In this document: positions 9,168 through 18,629 of the stretch, in pieces | Numbering within the stretch: position 1 is the first letter of the stretch | Layout: every line of letters starts with the position of its first letter | Source of the DNA: Pseudoalteromonas sp. A25 | Lineage (GTDB): Bacteria > Pseudomonadota > Gammaproteobacteria > Enterobacterales > Alteromonadaceae | Assembly (NCBI RefSeq): GCF_009176705.1 | Contig: NZ_AP021846.1 | Location: 714,001-778,000 of the forward strand | Reading direction: 5' to 3' | Length of the DNA stretch: 64,000 nt | Notes under the pieces: generated by a model | Database searches by the model: none | What the model saw: the letters and a program-made list of their open reading frames with translations, nothing else | Told to the model about the DNA's origin: nothing | Position numbers and translations under genes: made by a program

Positions 9168-10161
9168 CTTTAGCAGCTGGTTTACCAAGCAGCGTGAAGA
9201 CTTGTTATGGGATTTATTATTTTCAAGCGTATTAGAAGTGCTTGCGATGTTTGCGGTGATGTTGCTTATTTCCCCCTATTTTGAAACGTTAAACTCGTTT
9301 TGGTATGGGTTTTTCTTGGTGTTGATCCCTTTGTATATATTTTCCGAGGCGGCGGCTGTTTTGGCTAAGTTAAAAATAGCAACACAAAAACAGCTGAGCG
9401 AATTAAGCGGTGTGGATATTTCGTCAATCAGTGTGGCTCCCATTAATCACCAATGGCAGTGTGTCACTATCAAAACGGCGGTTCTGGCGTTACTACCAGC
9501 GCTTGGTTGTGTGGCGTTATATTATTTTAGTTCAAAAAGTGTTGGCATCATGCTGCTTATTGCACTGTGCGCCGCAGTTGCTGTGTTTATTGGTAGTGCA
9601 TTGTTGTTTGAACGTTATGCCAAGTCATTGGTTGCTGGCACCTTGTTGCAAGCACAAAGTAAAGACTCACTCAACGAATCTCAAAGTATCGACTTTTTAG
9701 TAACGTATCATTTGTTGCCTTGGCTGGTATTTACCACATTGGTATTTGGTTTGCTAATGAGCAAATATTACATGGGTTATGTTGCTGATGCCGGTCAAAT
9801 TAGCCTGTCGAGCTTAGCAACATATAGTTATGTCAGCTGTACCTTTGTTGGCTTTTGGAGCTGCTACAACGTGCTAGAGTCGATGCAAGTAGAGTTTAAG
9901 TTACAGTCTATGTACTTGTCTGGTGTTGATAAATTCTCTCACTCAGAGCTATTTGGCATGATTTTAGGTGCGGGCTTTGTTCCTTGGGTCGCGCTGTTTG
10001 TCACAGGCTTTTTTGTGCCGACCTTAACCAGCGGCCTTTGGCTTACGGTCATAGCCACTAGTGTTATTGTTTTTGCCGTTGTTGTGGGGGTGAGTGCAGC
10101 GGCACTATTTGCATACAGTCAATTACAAGAGCAGAGGCAAGCGGAGTCTTGCTCACAATAA
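9157..10161 (+). CDS. Eight-TM membrane protein of unknown family (copy 1)
   Basis: I do not recognise this 334-residue family. The sequence shows about eight hydrophobic segments (near 17-42, 47-66, 105-123, 128-150, 183-205, 215-235, 262-285 and 293-318). The start overlaps the hydrolase gene by 11 nt, behind a CTAGGAG ribosome site, so the two are translationally coupled. A paralogue of exactly the same length (334 residues) lies at 18626-19630, in the same position after the second hydrolase. Shared patterns are QSID followed by HLLPW (about 176-190), KYYxG and SGxxxxSxSExF near 255. The constant pairing suggests a partner for the hydrolase, such as a membrane scaffold, permease or immunity factor. 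The function itself is unknown. Confidence 0.8.
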   Translation: MTDNFSSWFTKQREDLLWDLLFSSVLEVLAMFAVMLLISPYFETLNSFWYGFFLVLIPLYIFSEAAAVLAKLKIATQKQLSELSGVDISSISVAPINHQWQCVTIKTAVLALLPALGCVALYYFSSKSVGIMLLIALCAAVAVFIGSALLFERYAKSLVAGTLLQAQSKDSLNESQSIDFLVTYHLLPWLVFTTLVFGLLMSKYYMGYVADAGQISLSSLATYSYVSCTFVGFWSCYNVLESMQVEFKLQSMYLSGVDKFSHSELFGMILGAGFVPWVALFVTGFFVPTLTSGLWLTVIATSVIVFAVVVGVSAAALFAYSQLQEQRQAESCSQ

Positions 10162-10281
10162 TGTATTTTTGTTAATCGCATGAATGGGGTAAAGATAAAA
10201 CCACCATACATGCGAATGTATTTATGAATTTATTTATAAATTAAACGTAGCTGAGCGTTACAGTAGTATAAGGATGTTGTT

Positions 10282-13200
10282 ATGAGTATCACCTTTTGGC
10301 AAAACCAGTTCGTTGATCTTGATGCTTTGAGTGTTGCGGATCCGTGTGAAGATGAAGCACACATTGCGGCATATGGTGATAGTCACGCTGTTAATTTAAG
10401 CGATAAAGAAGTGCTTTCAATTAGGCAGTTGTTGGTGCAAACGAATCGTTGTTTGCGTACGGTGCTGGTGCTTAACTATTATCTCACTTTAAGGGTTTTG
10501 TCGGCACAAACTCGGTTTGCCATTGGTATAAACTACACGCATCCTCAGTCGCCTTTAAAGTACAGTCCACTTGTATGTGACTTGCCTATGGATATCAGCG
10601 TCGGGCAGGCACTAGAGAACTTAGAAAAGCTCGAAAGCAGGGTATTTAAACACAGTGCAAGAGCGACAGAAAAAGCGCTTTTACAAGCTGCGAATGCTGC
10701 GGGTGTCGAGTCACTTTATCAAGCAACCTTGAGTGTATTACACGACCCATTGCCAGTGCAGAGCAACGATTGTTGGCAAATACAAGCTGTTGAGCAAGGT
10801 GAGGCTATTGATATTCAGATAGTTTGTCCGACTCAATATAGCCAATCAGGCTTAGCGTTGTTTGCGAGTTGTTTTGCACAGACATTGCACAGTTTAGTGA
10901 GCTGCCCAGAGCAATGTTTGGCAGAAATTAATTGTGTAGCGCATGAGCAACAGAGCAAGCTACTTAAAGATTGGCAAGGTAATATTGTTAATTGGCCGCA
11001 AAGTGACACATTGGTGAGCCAACTAGAGCGCTCGGCTTCACTGTGGCCGCACCGTACTGCGGTTATTTTTCAAAACCAATCGATCAGCTACCAGCAATTG
11101 CATCAGCAAGCCGATAAACTCGCAAGCTACATTTGTAGCGAACTCAGCAAAAACCGCTCAGCACACCAGTTTGATGGGCAAAGCATCGTGGCGCTGCTGA
11201 TGGATAAAAGCGTAGATATGGTGATTGCTATTCTCGCTGTGCTGAAGGCGGGCGCGGCTTATGTGCCGATTTCGCCTAAGTTCCCTGCTCAGCGACGTCA
11301 ATTTATACTCGAAGATACACGCAGTGCATTGGTGTTAACTCAATCACATTATCTGCAGTGGATAGATGGCGAACGTTACCAATCATTAGCACTGGATAGT
11401 GCGGATTTTTGGAGCTGTATTCAGGCTAGCCAGGTGTCTACAACAGCTCATCCAGAGCAGTTAGCTTATGTGATGTACACTTCGGGTACAACAGGGCAGC
11501 CTAAAGGAGTCATGATAAGCCATAAAAGTGTGGTTAATTTGATTAACTGTCAGCGCCAAGCGTTTGCCTTTTCTGAGCAAGATACATCAATTTGGCTAGC
11601 CAACTATATTTTTGATGTATCTGTAGAGCACTTTTTCTTAACGCTAACGAGTGGCGCTTGTTTGGTTGTGCCAACTGAGCAGCAGATAGCGGAACCCAGT
11701 TGTATTAAATCATTGTTGCAAAAAGAAAAGGTCACCCACTTTGAAGCAACCCCGACTTATCTAAGCGCCATGGGCGCGCTTGAGGCCCCATATTTAAAAA
11801 CAGTGATCACCGGTGGGGAGGCGTGTACCAAAGATGTACAAATGCTTTGGCAAGCAAAGTTAGTTAATGGGTATGGTGTGACCGAAGCAACGGTAACGCA
11901 AACTCAACGGATTGGTAGAACCGATACTGGGCGCATGAATAATATCGGCAAACCACTGGCTAACACGCAAATATATATTTTGTCGCAGAACTTAAAGCTG
12001 CTACCCATTGGCGCACCAGGAGACTTGTATATCGGCGGTGCTGGGTTGGCACAAGGCTACCTAAACCGCCCAGAGCTAAACCAAGAAAAATTCATAGCCA
12101 ATCCTTTTACAGTGCAAAGTGACAGCGCTAACTTTTCTAATATTTTATATAAAACCGGCGATAGAGCACGTTGGCTGGAAAATGGTGATATTGAGTATCT
12201 TGGTCGTGAAGACTTTCAGGTAAAAATTCGTGGATACCGTATTGAACTGGGTGAAATTGAAGCGGTTATAACTGCGCAGCCGGAAATCGAAAGTGCCGCT
12301 GTAATTGACCGACTACGTGGACAAATCAAGTATTTGGCTGCTTATTATGTGCTTAAAGCTGGTTGTTGCTTAGACAGTAAGCAGCTCAAAGCACGTTTAA
12401 AGCAGACGTTACCAGAGTATATGGTACCTACCACTTACACAGTTGTTGAGCATATTCCAATCACAATAAATGGTAAATTAGATAGACGAGCTCTGCCTGA
12501 ACCACAGCACAGCACTGAAGCGCACATTGCACAGCCCACAAGCGAATTAGAAGTACAACTTAAATCATTGTGGCTGCAAGTATTGTCATTACCAGAAATT
12601 GGTATTCACGAAGACTTTTTTGCACAAGGAGGTGACTCGATCACTGCGCTTAAGCTATTGGGCCTATGCCAACAGCAGTTTTCCACAGCGTTATCGTTGG
12701 CTCAGTTGTATCAACACCCTACGATTGCGTTGTTGGCACAGCAACTTAGCCAAACGAGCAGCGTGGTAGAGATCCCGCGTGCCAGCGGGCAAAAATTGTC
12801 CTATGCACAGCAGCGCATGTTGTTTATCGAGCAGTTTGAAGGAGGCACGGATGCTTATCACCTGCCATTTTTTACCCAATTAACTGACGATGCTGATTTA
12901 GCATTGTTAGAACAAGCCATACAGCAGCTGTGCGAGCGTCATCCTGTGTTGAATAGTTGCTATTGTCACGCTGAAGATATCGTACGTGCTGAGTTAAAAG
13001 AAGTCACATACCCAATACACATCGCACGCATAGAACTTGACAGTGAACAGTTGCTCGTAGCGAGAGTGAATGAAGACTATCAGCGACCTTTTAATTTGCA
13101 AAACACAGCGCCAATGCGAGTATTTTGTTATCAGGTGCACCAGCAGCGGTTCTTGTTTATTGTCTGGCACCATATTGCCTTCGATGGTTGGTCAGAGCCG

Positions 13201-16200
13201 TTGTTTTTTAATGAACTGGCATTGATTTATCATGCGCTACAAACCGCATCAGAGGCAAAGCTGCCAGAATTGCCAATTTGTTATAGTGACTATGCGCAAT
13301 TTCAACACAGCGAACAACAACAGCAATTGATGCAGCAACAGCTCGCTTATTGGCAACGTCAGTTAGCAGGGTGTGAGCCGCTGGCATTGACAACCGACTT
13401 TCCTCGTCCTGCAAAATTTGATTATCAAGGAGCAACACATGCATTTGCAATTGAGCCGAATTTAACCAGGCAATTAAGGTGTATTGCATCTGCAAACAAG
13501 ACAACTTTATATACGGTGATGATGGCATGTGCGTTTGCTACCTTTTATGGTCAAACAGGCCAAAATGATATAATAATCGGCACGCCGACAGATAATCGTC
13601 ATTTGCCGCAAACCCATTCGTTGATTGGCTTTTTTGTTAATAGCTTGGCGCTGCGGCTCACTATGTCGCAAGACATGTCGCTGCTGGATTTAATTCGCCA
13701 GCTTCATCATGTGATCATGCAAGCAAAACAAAATCAAGACGTGCCATTTGAGCAGGTGGTGCAGGCGCTCTGCGATACTAGAGATACCGCTCGTCATCCC
13801 CTTTTTCAAGTGATGTTTAGTGTGGTGCCACCCGATAATACCAATGAACACGGTTTATTGCCTTTTGCCAGCAAAGGTGAGGTGGTGGAAATACAAGAGT
13901 CGGCGAAGTTTGACTTAGACATCGCAGTGACCGATCACAATACGCATCTAACCGGTAAATTGGTATATAGCAAGTCACTGTTTTGTGAGCTGCGAATGCA
14001 ATGGTTAGTGCAAAGCTACTTAGATGTGTTGGGGCAGTTCGCGGATGATCTGAGTATTGAGTTACAACAACTTAATTGGTTGCCACAAGCGCATACACAA
14101 CAATTAATAAGTTGGAATACCACACAATCACCATACCCAAAAAATACATCATTGTCGCAGCAAATAGATGATACTGCAGCACAACGGGCCGATGCCATTG
14201 CGCTGTGTTTTGGTGATACCCAAGTGACTTATGCACAGATGACTAAGTGGGTTACGACACTTGCGCTACAGATCCGTGAGCAGTATCAGAAAAGCTATGG
14301 GGTAGCGCTCAGTGCGAATACGTTTGTTGCGCTGCAGTTTGATAAAAGTATTGAAATGGTTATCGCGATTTTGGCTGTATTGAAGGCCGGGGGGGCATAT
14401 GTTCCCCTATCGCCTGATTTTCCAGCGCAAAGACGCCAGTTTATTCTTGAAGATACACAAGCCGCTTTGCTGTTGTGTACGCAAGATCACCAAGCGGCAT
14501 TGGCCAGTACATCAGTGCCCATTATACCTGTTAGCTGTGCCGCGCTTGAAAAAGCGGATTGCATCGAGCAATTTGATTTAACATGTCAAGCAAGTGATTT
14601 GGCCTATGTGATCTACACATCAGGTACGACGGGTAACCCAAAAGGAGTGATGCTTACGCACGAAAACGTGACGGTTTTAGTTGCATCGCAAACTCAAGCT
14701 TTTGATTTTAGTGCAAATGAACGCGTGCTGTGGCTGGCAAATTATATTTTTGATGTCTCTGTTGAGCATTTATTTTTGACCCTTATCAATGGCGCTTGCT
14801 TGGTTATACCCAGTCAATCTCATATTGTGCAGCCTGATCTGATCCGTACCATGCTCGTTGAGCAAAAAATTACACATTTTGAAGCAACCCCGACTTACTT
14901 AAGTGCACTGGGTAAAGTCTCATCGGTGTTTTTAAAAAGAGTGATCACCGGTGGTGAAGCATGTACTGCTGAGGTTGCCCAGTTTTGGGGCGACTTACTA
15001 ATCAATAGTTATGGGGTGACTGAAGCTACCGTAACTCAGCTGCAAAAATTGGAGAAAACGCCATTTGATAGTATCCAAAATCTGGGTAAGCCATTAGCCA
15101 ATACCCAGCTATTTATTTTGAATGAGCAAGGTAAGCTTGCCCCTTTGGGGGCGATCGGCGAACTTGTGGTTGCCGGGGAGCTGGTGGCGCAGGGGTATTT
15201 AAATCGCCCAGAACTTAACGAGCAGCGTTTTGTTAGCCAGTTTTCTTACACTAATAGCGATGACTTAGAAGCACTCAAAGCCTATAAAACGGGTGATCTG
15301 GCTAGGTGGCTACCCAGTGGTGAGATTGAATATCATGGCCGCAATGACTTTCAAGTAAAGATCAGAGGATATCGTATCGAGCTTGGTGAGATAGAAGCGG
15401 CATTGTGTAAATTGCAGCAAGTGCAACAGGCCGTCGTTATTGAGGTGAACAATGGGCAAAACCCATTTTTAGCCGCTTACATTGTGCCTACAGCTGAGCA
15501 TAACTGTGATGAAGGAGCGATACTTGCACAGCTTTCTGAGCAGCTCCCCAGTTATATGGTACCAAGCACCCTTACCTTGGTGGCGAGTATTGCACAAACT
15601 TTAAATGGTAAAGTAGATAGAAAAGCGCTGCCGAAACCTGCATATCAGATGAAAACGCAGACTATTGCGCCACGTAATGAGTTAGAACACAGCCTATACG
15701 AAATTTGGCAGCAGATCCTAAATGCGGATAGCTTTGGCGTGACAGATAACTTTTTTGCCTTGGGCGGACATTCGTTAAGTATTGCCAAACTCAAGGTGTT
15801 GATCAAAGACCGGCTAGATACCGAGGTTGAACTCAAAGCACTCTTTGACAACAGTACGATTGCAAAACAGGCAAAACTGCTGCGTTCACTTGAGGGGCAA
15901 GAAGCAGAACCGCGTGTGCAACAAGGCGTTACTTTGCCTGCGCTAACGACGCAAAAATGGCATGTAAATGAGTCTTTTCCGTTGTCTTACCAGCAGGTGG
16001 TATTTTGGCTAATTAACGATGCCAATATTGGTACTGTAAATAATACACAATGTATTGAAATTAAGTCGGTTATTGATGTAGCGTGCTTACAACAAGTATT
16101 ACAAAAACTGTGTACACACCACGACGCCTTGCAAGTTGAGATTGACTTGAAAAAGCCTTTGCAAAAAATGCGTGACAGCGTTGCGCCTATAAATTTGCAA

Positions 16201-17514
16201 ATAATTGATTGCCAAAATAAAACACCAAGCCAATTAGCCCAAGTCTATGACACATTAGAAAGGGTCCGTATAGAGCCTTTTGATTTAACCAATCCGCCGC
16301 TGTTGGTTGCGTATTTATTGCAGTTTTCATCGGATGAACATGTGCTTTTCTTGTGCGCACCACATATTATTTTTGATGGTGCCGCCCTGACGATTTTTGC
16401 GCGACATATCGAGCAATGTTACTTCAGCACGCTTAAAAACCAGAAGTGGCCTTTATCACTCAATAACGCTGGCTTGAGAGATTTTGTGTACTGGGAGCGA
16501 GCCGCCTACCACGCTTGCCAAGATGATATTACTGCGTTTTGGCAAAGTGCATTGCAAGGTCTTCACTACCCAGTATTTCCACCGCATTATCAAGCTGAGC
16601 AGTTACAGTTGCAAACGGCTTTAGTGAGCTTAAGTGAAGTGCAGCTGGATAAACTTAAAAATTATGCGCAGCTACATGGTGCTAGCATACAAATGCTCTT
16701 GAATACTTTGATTGGTATGAGTTTATCTGAGGTTACTTCAAACTCAGAGTTTTGCATAACTCATGTGATGGAGAACCGCTACGATGCACAGATGAGCGAC
16801 CTCATCGCGCTATTGGCTGGCGAAAGTGCGTTGCCTATTCGGGTATCTCAAGCACGCAGTGTTGCGAAGTTACTCAAAAGTGTTAAGCAGCACACCATTG
16901 CGGCACTTGAATATCCGGTGATCTCTTCGGTTATGCTCGATGCCATCATAGAGCAAGGCCGCTGGCAAGAGGTGCCCAGCTTTTACAAGTGGATGCTTAG
17001 GGCTGGAAGTCGCTTGTTCAGTTGGTACTTTAAATCGGCGCAAATTTACCCTGATTATTTGCAAGAAATGATGGCTGTGGATGATATCCCTAAATGGATC
17101 CGAAAGCTGATGACAGAACAGCGCCAAAGCCAAACTTATCGGGGATTTCGTGAAGCGCCACCGATTTCAGTCAATATTTTGCAGGATTTTGCTCAAGTGC
17201 AAGCAACCAGCGAATTGCAAACTTGGCATCATGATGCATCGGTCACAAAGACTTTAGAGCAGTATTGTGATGAGTCTTTGCAACTAGAAGAGCAAATCAA
17301 TGAGTGTGATAACGCAATTTGGGGGGCTACGCTTGAATTTGAGTGTACGCGAAGTGATACGCGACAGCCTTGTATAAAAATAAGCGCTCGTAGCTTAAAC
17401 CGCGATGCATTGGATGCCTTAAGGTGTGAGCTTGCATTACAAATAGAGGCACTTTGTCAGGAAAGTAGTACCTGCCTGCCAGCGAATGAAAAGAAAGAGG
17501 AGCACAAATGTTAA
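10282..17514 (+). CDS. Two-module nonribosomal peptide synthetase with terminal C domain (partial C-A-PCP-C-A-PCP-C)
   Basis: A 2410-residue NRPS. Residues 1-235 resemble only the C-terminal lobe of a C domain, with no HHxxxDG. A1 (about 245-745) has TSGTTGQPKG near 400 and the pocket segment FDVSVEH (Asp445). PCP1 has GGDSI (Ser786). The internal C domain has an intact HHIAFDGW (His963, His964). A2 (about 1280-1775) has FDVSVEH (Asp1491). PCP2 has GGHSL (Ser1831). The terminal C domain has PHIIFDGAA (His2028). By hand alignment to GrsA the pockets read D-V-E-E-I-G-G-V-T-K and D-V-E-E-I-G-S-V-T-K. Two acidic pocket residues suggest a basic amino acid such as ornithine in both modules. There is no thioesterase, so release by the terminal C domain onto an amine is inferred. 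The stop overlaps the next hydrolase start (ATGTTAA). Confidence 0.93.
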   Translation: MSITFWQNQFVDLDALSVADPCEDEAHIAAYGDSHAVNLSDKEVLSIRQLLVQTNRCLRTVLVLNYYLTLRVLSAQTRFAIGINYTHPQSPLKYSPLVCDLPMDISVGQALENLEKLESRVFKHSARATEKALLQAANAAGVESLYQATLSVLHDPLPVQSNDCWQIQAVEQGEAIDIQIVCPTQYSQSGLALFASCFAQTLHSLVSCPEQCLAEINCVAHEQQSKLLKDWQGNIVNWPQSDTLVSQLERSASLWPHRTAVIFQNQSISYQQLHQQADKLASYICSELSKNRSAHQFDGQSIVALLMDKSVDMVIAILAVLKAGAAYVPISPKFPAQRRQFILEDTRSALVLTQSHYLQWIDGERYQSLALDSADFWSCIQASQVSTTAHPEQLAYVMYTSGTTGQPKGVMISHKSVVNLINCQRQAFAFSEQDTSIWLANYIFDVSVEHFFLTLTSGACLVVPTEQQIAEPSCIKSLLQKEKVTHFEATPTYLSAMGALEAPYLKTVITGGEACTKDVQMLWQAKLVNGYGVTEATVTQTQRIGRTDTGRMNNIGKPLANTQIYILSQNLKLLPIGAPGDLYIGGAGLAQGYLNRPELNQEKFIANPFTVQSDSANFSNILYKTGDRARWLENGDIEYLGREDFQVKIRGYRIELGEIEAVITAQPEIESAAVIDRLRGQIKYLAAYYVLKAGCCLDSKQLKARLKQTLPEYMVPTTYTVVEHIPITINGKLDRRALPEPQHSTEAHIAQPTSELEVQLKSLWLQVLSLPEIGIHEDFFAQGGDSITALKLLGLCQQQFSTALSLAQLYQHPTIALLAQQLSQTSSVVEIPRASGQKLSYAQQRMLFIEQFEGGTDAYHLPFFTQLTDDADLALLEQAIQQLCERHPVLNSCYCHAEDIVRAELKEVTYPIHIARIELDSEQLLVARVNEDYQRPFNLQNTAPMRVFCYQVHQQRFLFIVWHHIAFDGWSEPLFFNELALIYHALQTASEAKLPELPICYSDYAQFQHSEQQQQLMQQQLAYWQRQLAGCEPLALTTDFPRPAKFDYQGATHAFAIEPNLTRQLRCIASANKTTLYTVMMACAFATFYGQTGQNDIIIGTPTDNRHLPQTHSLIGFFVNSLALRLTMSQDMSLLDLIRQLHHVIMQAKQNQDVPFEQVVQALCDTRDTARHPLFQVMFSVVPPDNTNEHGLLPFASKGEVVEIQESAKFDLDIAVTDHNTHLTGKLVYSKSLFCELRMQWLVQSYLDVLGQFADDLSIELQQLNWLPQAHTQQLISWNTTQSPYPKNTSLSQQIDDTAAQRADAIALCFGDTQVTYAQMTKWVTTLALQIREQYQKSYGVALSANTFVALQFDKSIEMVIAILAVLKAGGAYVPLSPDFPAQRRQFILEDTQAALLLCTQDHQAALASTSVPIIPVSCAALEKADCIEQFDLTCQASDLAYVIYTSGTTGNPKGVMLTHENVTVLVASQTQAFDFSANERVLWLANYIFDVSVEHLFLTLINGACLVIPSQSHIVQPDLIRTMLVEQKITHFEATPTYLSALGKVSSVFLKRVITGGEACTAEVAQFWGDLLINSYGVTEATVTQLQKLEKTPFDSIQNLGKPLANTQLFILNEQGKLAPLGAIGELVVAGELVAQGYLNRPELNEQRFVSQFSYTNSDDLEALKAYKTGDLARWLPSGEIEYHGRNDFQVKIRGYRIELGEIEAALCKLQQVQQAVVIEVNNGQNPFLAAYIVPTAEHNCDEGAILAQLSEQLPSYMVPSTLTLVASIAQTLNGKVDRKALPKPAYQMKTQTIAPRNELEHSLYEIWQQILNADSFGVTDNFFALGGHSLSIAKLKVLIKDRLDTEVELKALFDNSTIAKQAKLLRSLEGQEAEPRVQQGVTLPALTTQKWHVNESFPLSYQQVVFWLINDANIGTVNNTQCIEIKSVIDVACLQQVLQKLCTHHDALQVEIDLKKPLQKMRDSVAPINLQIIDCQNKTPSQLAQVYDTLERVRIEPFDLTNPPLLVAYLLQFSSDEHVLFLCAPHIIFDGAALTIFARHIEQCYFSTLKNQKWPLSLNNAGLRDFVYWERAAYHACQDDITAFWQSALQGLHYPVFPPHYQAEQLQLQTALVSLSEVQLDKLKNYAQLHGASIQMLLNTLIGMSLSEVTSNSEFCITHVMENRYDAQMSDLIALLAGESALPIRVSQARSVAKLLKSVKQHTIAALEYPVISSVMLDAIIEQGRWQEVPSFYKWMLRAGSRLFSWYFKSAQIYPDYLQEMMAVDDIPKWIRKLMTEQRQSQTYRGFREAPPISVNILQDFAQVQATSELQTWHHDASVTKTLEQYCDESLQLEEQINECDNAIWGATLEFECTRSDTRQPCIKISARSLNRDALDALRCELALQIEALCQESSTCLPANEKKEEHKC

Positions 17515-18629
17515 GGAAAGATAATGGGGTGAGATTGAACGATAAGGGGGGTGATGTGTATGCGCGTTGGAGCTTATACGTGGCGATAGTCGGCCTTGTT
17601 TTGATTTTGCTTGTGATGCTCGACCGTGCTCCGTATGAGAAGTTAGCGCAAGACTTTACAGTTGCAAACTCAACTCGTGCTGGTTCGTTAATATTACCAA
17701 CCAATATCGAAACGCCTCGCGCTGTGATGATATTTGTACACGGTGATGGTGCTATGGGACGCAGTGCTTTTGGGTATTACTACCCGCTGTGGCAACGATT
17801 CGCCAAACAAGGGATCGCCTCATACTCTTGGGACAAAGCAGGAGTTGGCGGCTCCGACGGCAACTGGCTTAACCAAGATATGCAAAGTCGCGCCCAAGAA
17901 ATAGATGAAGCCATTGCGAAGGTGCGTCAGCAAGCGTTGCTCAAAGACGTTCCAATAGGATTGATTGGCTTTTCACAAGCTGGGTGGGTCATGCCCAAAG
18001 CACTAAAAGAATCTTCTCAAATCGCATTTGCTGTTTTTGTATCTACGCCCGTGAACTGGTTAAAACAAAGCGAGTTTTTAACACAGGTGAGGCTACAAAG
18101 AGAGGGGGTTGATGGTGATGAGAAGCAACAACACATGACCCAAGCACAACAGATCTCCATGTTGATAGCACAAGGTGAAAACCACAGCGCATACTTAGAC
18201 TATTTAGCGCAAACAGACCCCGATGCGGTCGGATCCGCAATGAGCCCTGAGCGCTATCAATTTGTGCAAAAGAATATTCTTGCTGACTCGCAACAGGATT
18301 TAGCGCAGGTTACACAGCCGCTATTTGTTGCTTTTGGTGAGCATGATAGCAATGTCAATGTGCCCTATAACGTACAGCAATATCAGCACATATTTGCCAA
18401 TCGAGCTGCGCAGTTACAGCTTAATGTCTATCAAAATGCAAACCACACAATGCTGAAAAATAGTGAGTTCGGACACCTATCTCCCTCGTTATGGTGGCTA
18501 ATAAAAATGTCGTTATGGGAAGAAGATGGCTTTTCAGAGCCGTTTGTGGAAGACGTTACTTTGTGGCTCAACACACAGTTAACGCAGTTAGCCTCGCAAC
18601 AAACTCAACAATTAGGAGCTGCACAATGA
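17508..18629 (+). CDS. Membrane-anchored alpha/beta hydrolase (copy 2)
   Basis: Paralogue of the protein at 8109-9167, 373 residues. It has a short charged N-terminus and one membrane segment at about 21-40. The catalytic features are FVHGDGAMG, the elbow GFSQAGWVMP (Ser156), an acidic residue in FGEHDSN and His313 in NANHTM. The start overlaps the NRPS stop by 7 nt and the end overlaps the next membrane gene (ATGA), so the gene is translationally coupled on both sides. By its place after a terminal C domain, I infer that it trims or activates the product of the second peptide line outside the cytoplasm. Divergence from copy 1 is substantial, so the duplication is not recent and the two may act on different peptides. 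Confidence 0.85.
   Translation: MLRKDNGVRLNDKGGDVYARWSLYVAIVGLVLILLVMLDRAPYEKLAQDFTVANSTRAGSLILPTNIETPRAVMIFVHGDGAMGRSAFGYYYPLWQRFAKQGIASYSWDKAGVGGSDGNWLNQDMQSRAQEIDEAIAKVRQQALLKDVPIGLIGFSQAGWVMPKALKESSQIAFAVFVSTPVNWLKQSEFLTQVRLQREGVDGDEKQQHMTQAQQISMLIAQGENHSAYLDYLAQTDPDAVGSAMSPERYQFVQKNILADSQQDLAQVTQPLFVAFGEHDSNVNVPYNVQQYQHIFANRAAQLQLNVYQNANHTMLKNSEFGHLSPSLWWLIKMSLWEEDGFSEPFVEDVTLWLNTQLTQLASQQTQQLGAAQ

Noticed and set aside
18491..18625. N-terminal extension of the second 8-TM protein
   Set aside because: Overlaps the hydrolase end; ATG 18626 has a good ribosome site and gives the same length as its paralogue.
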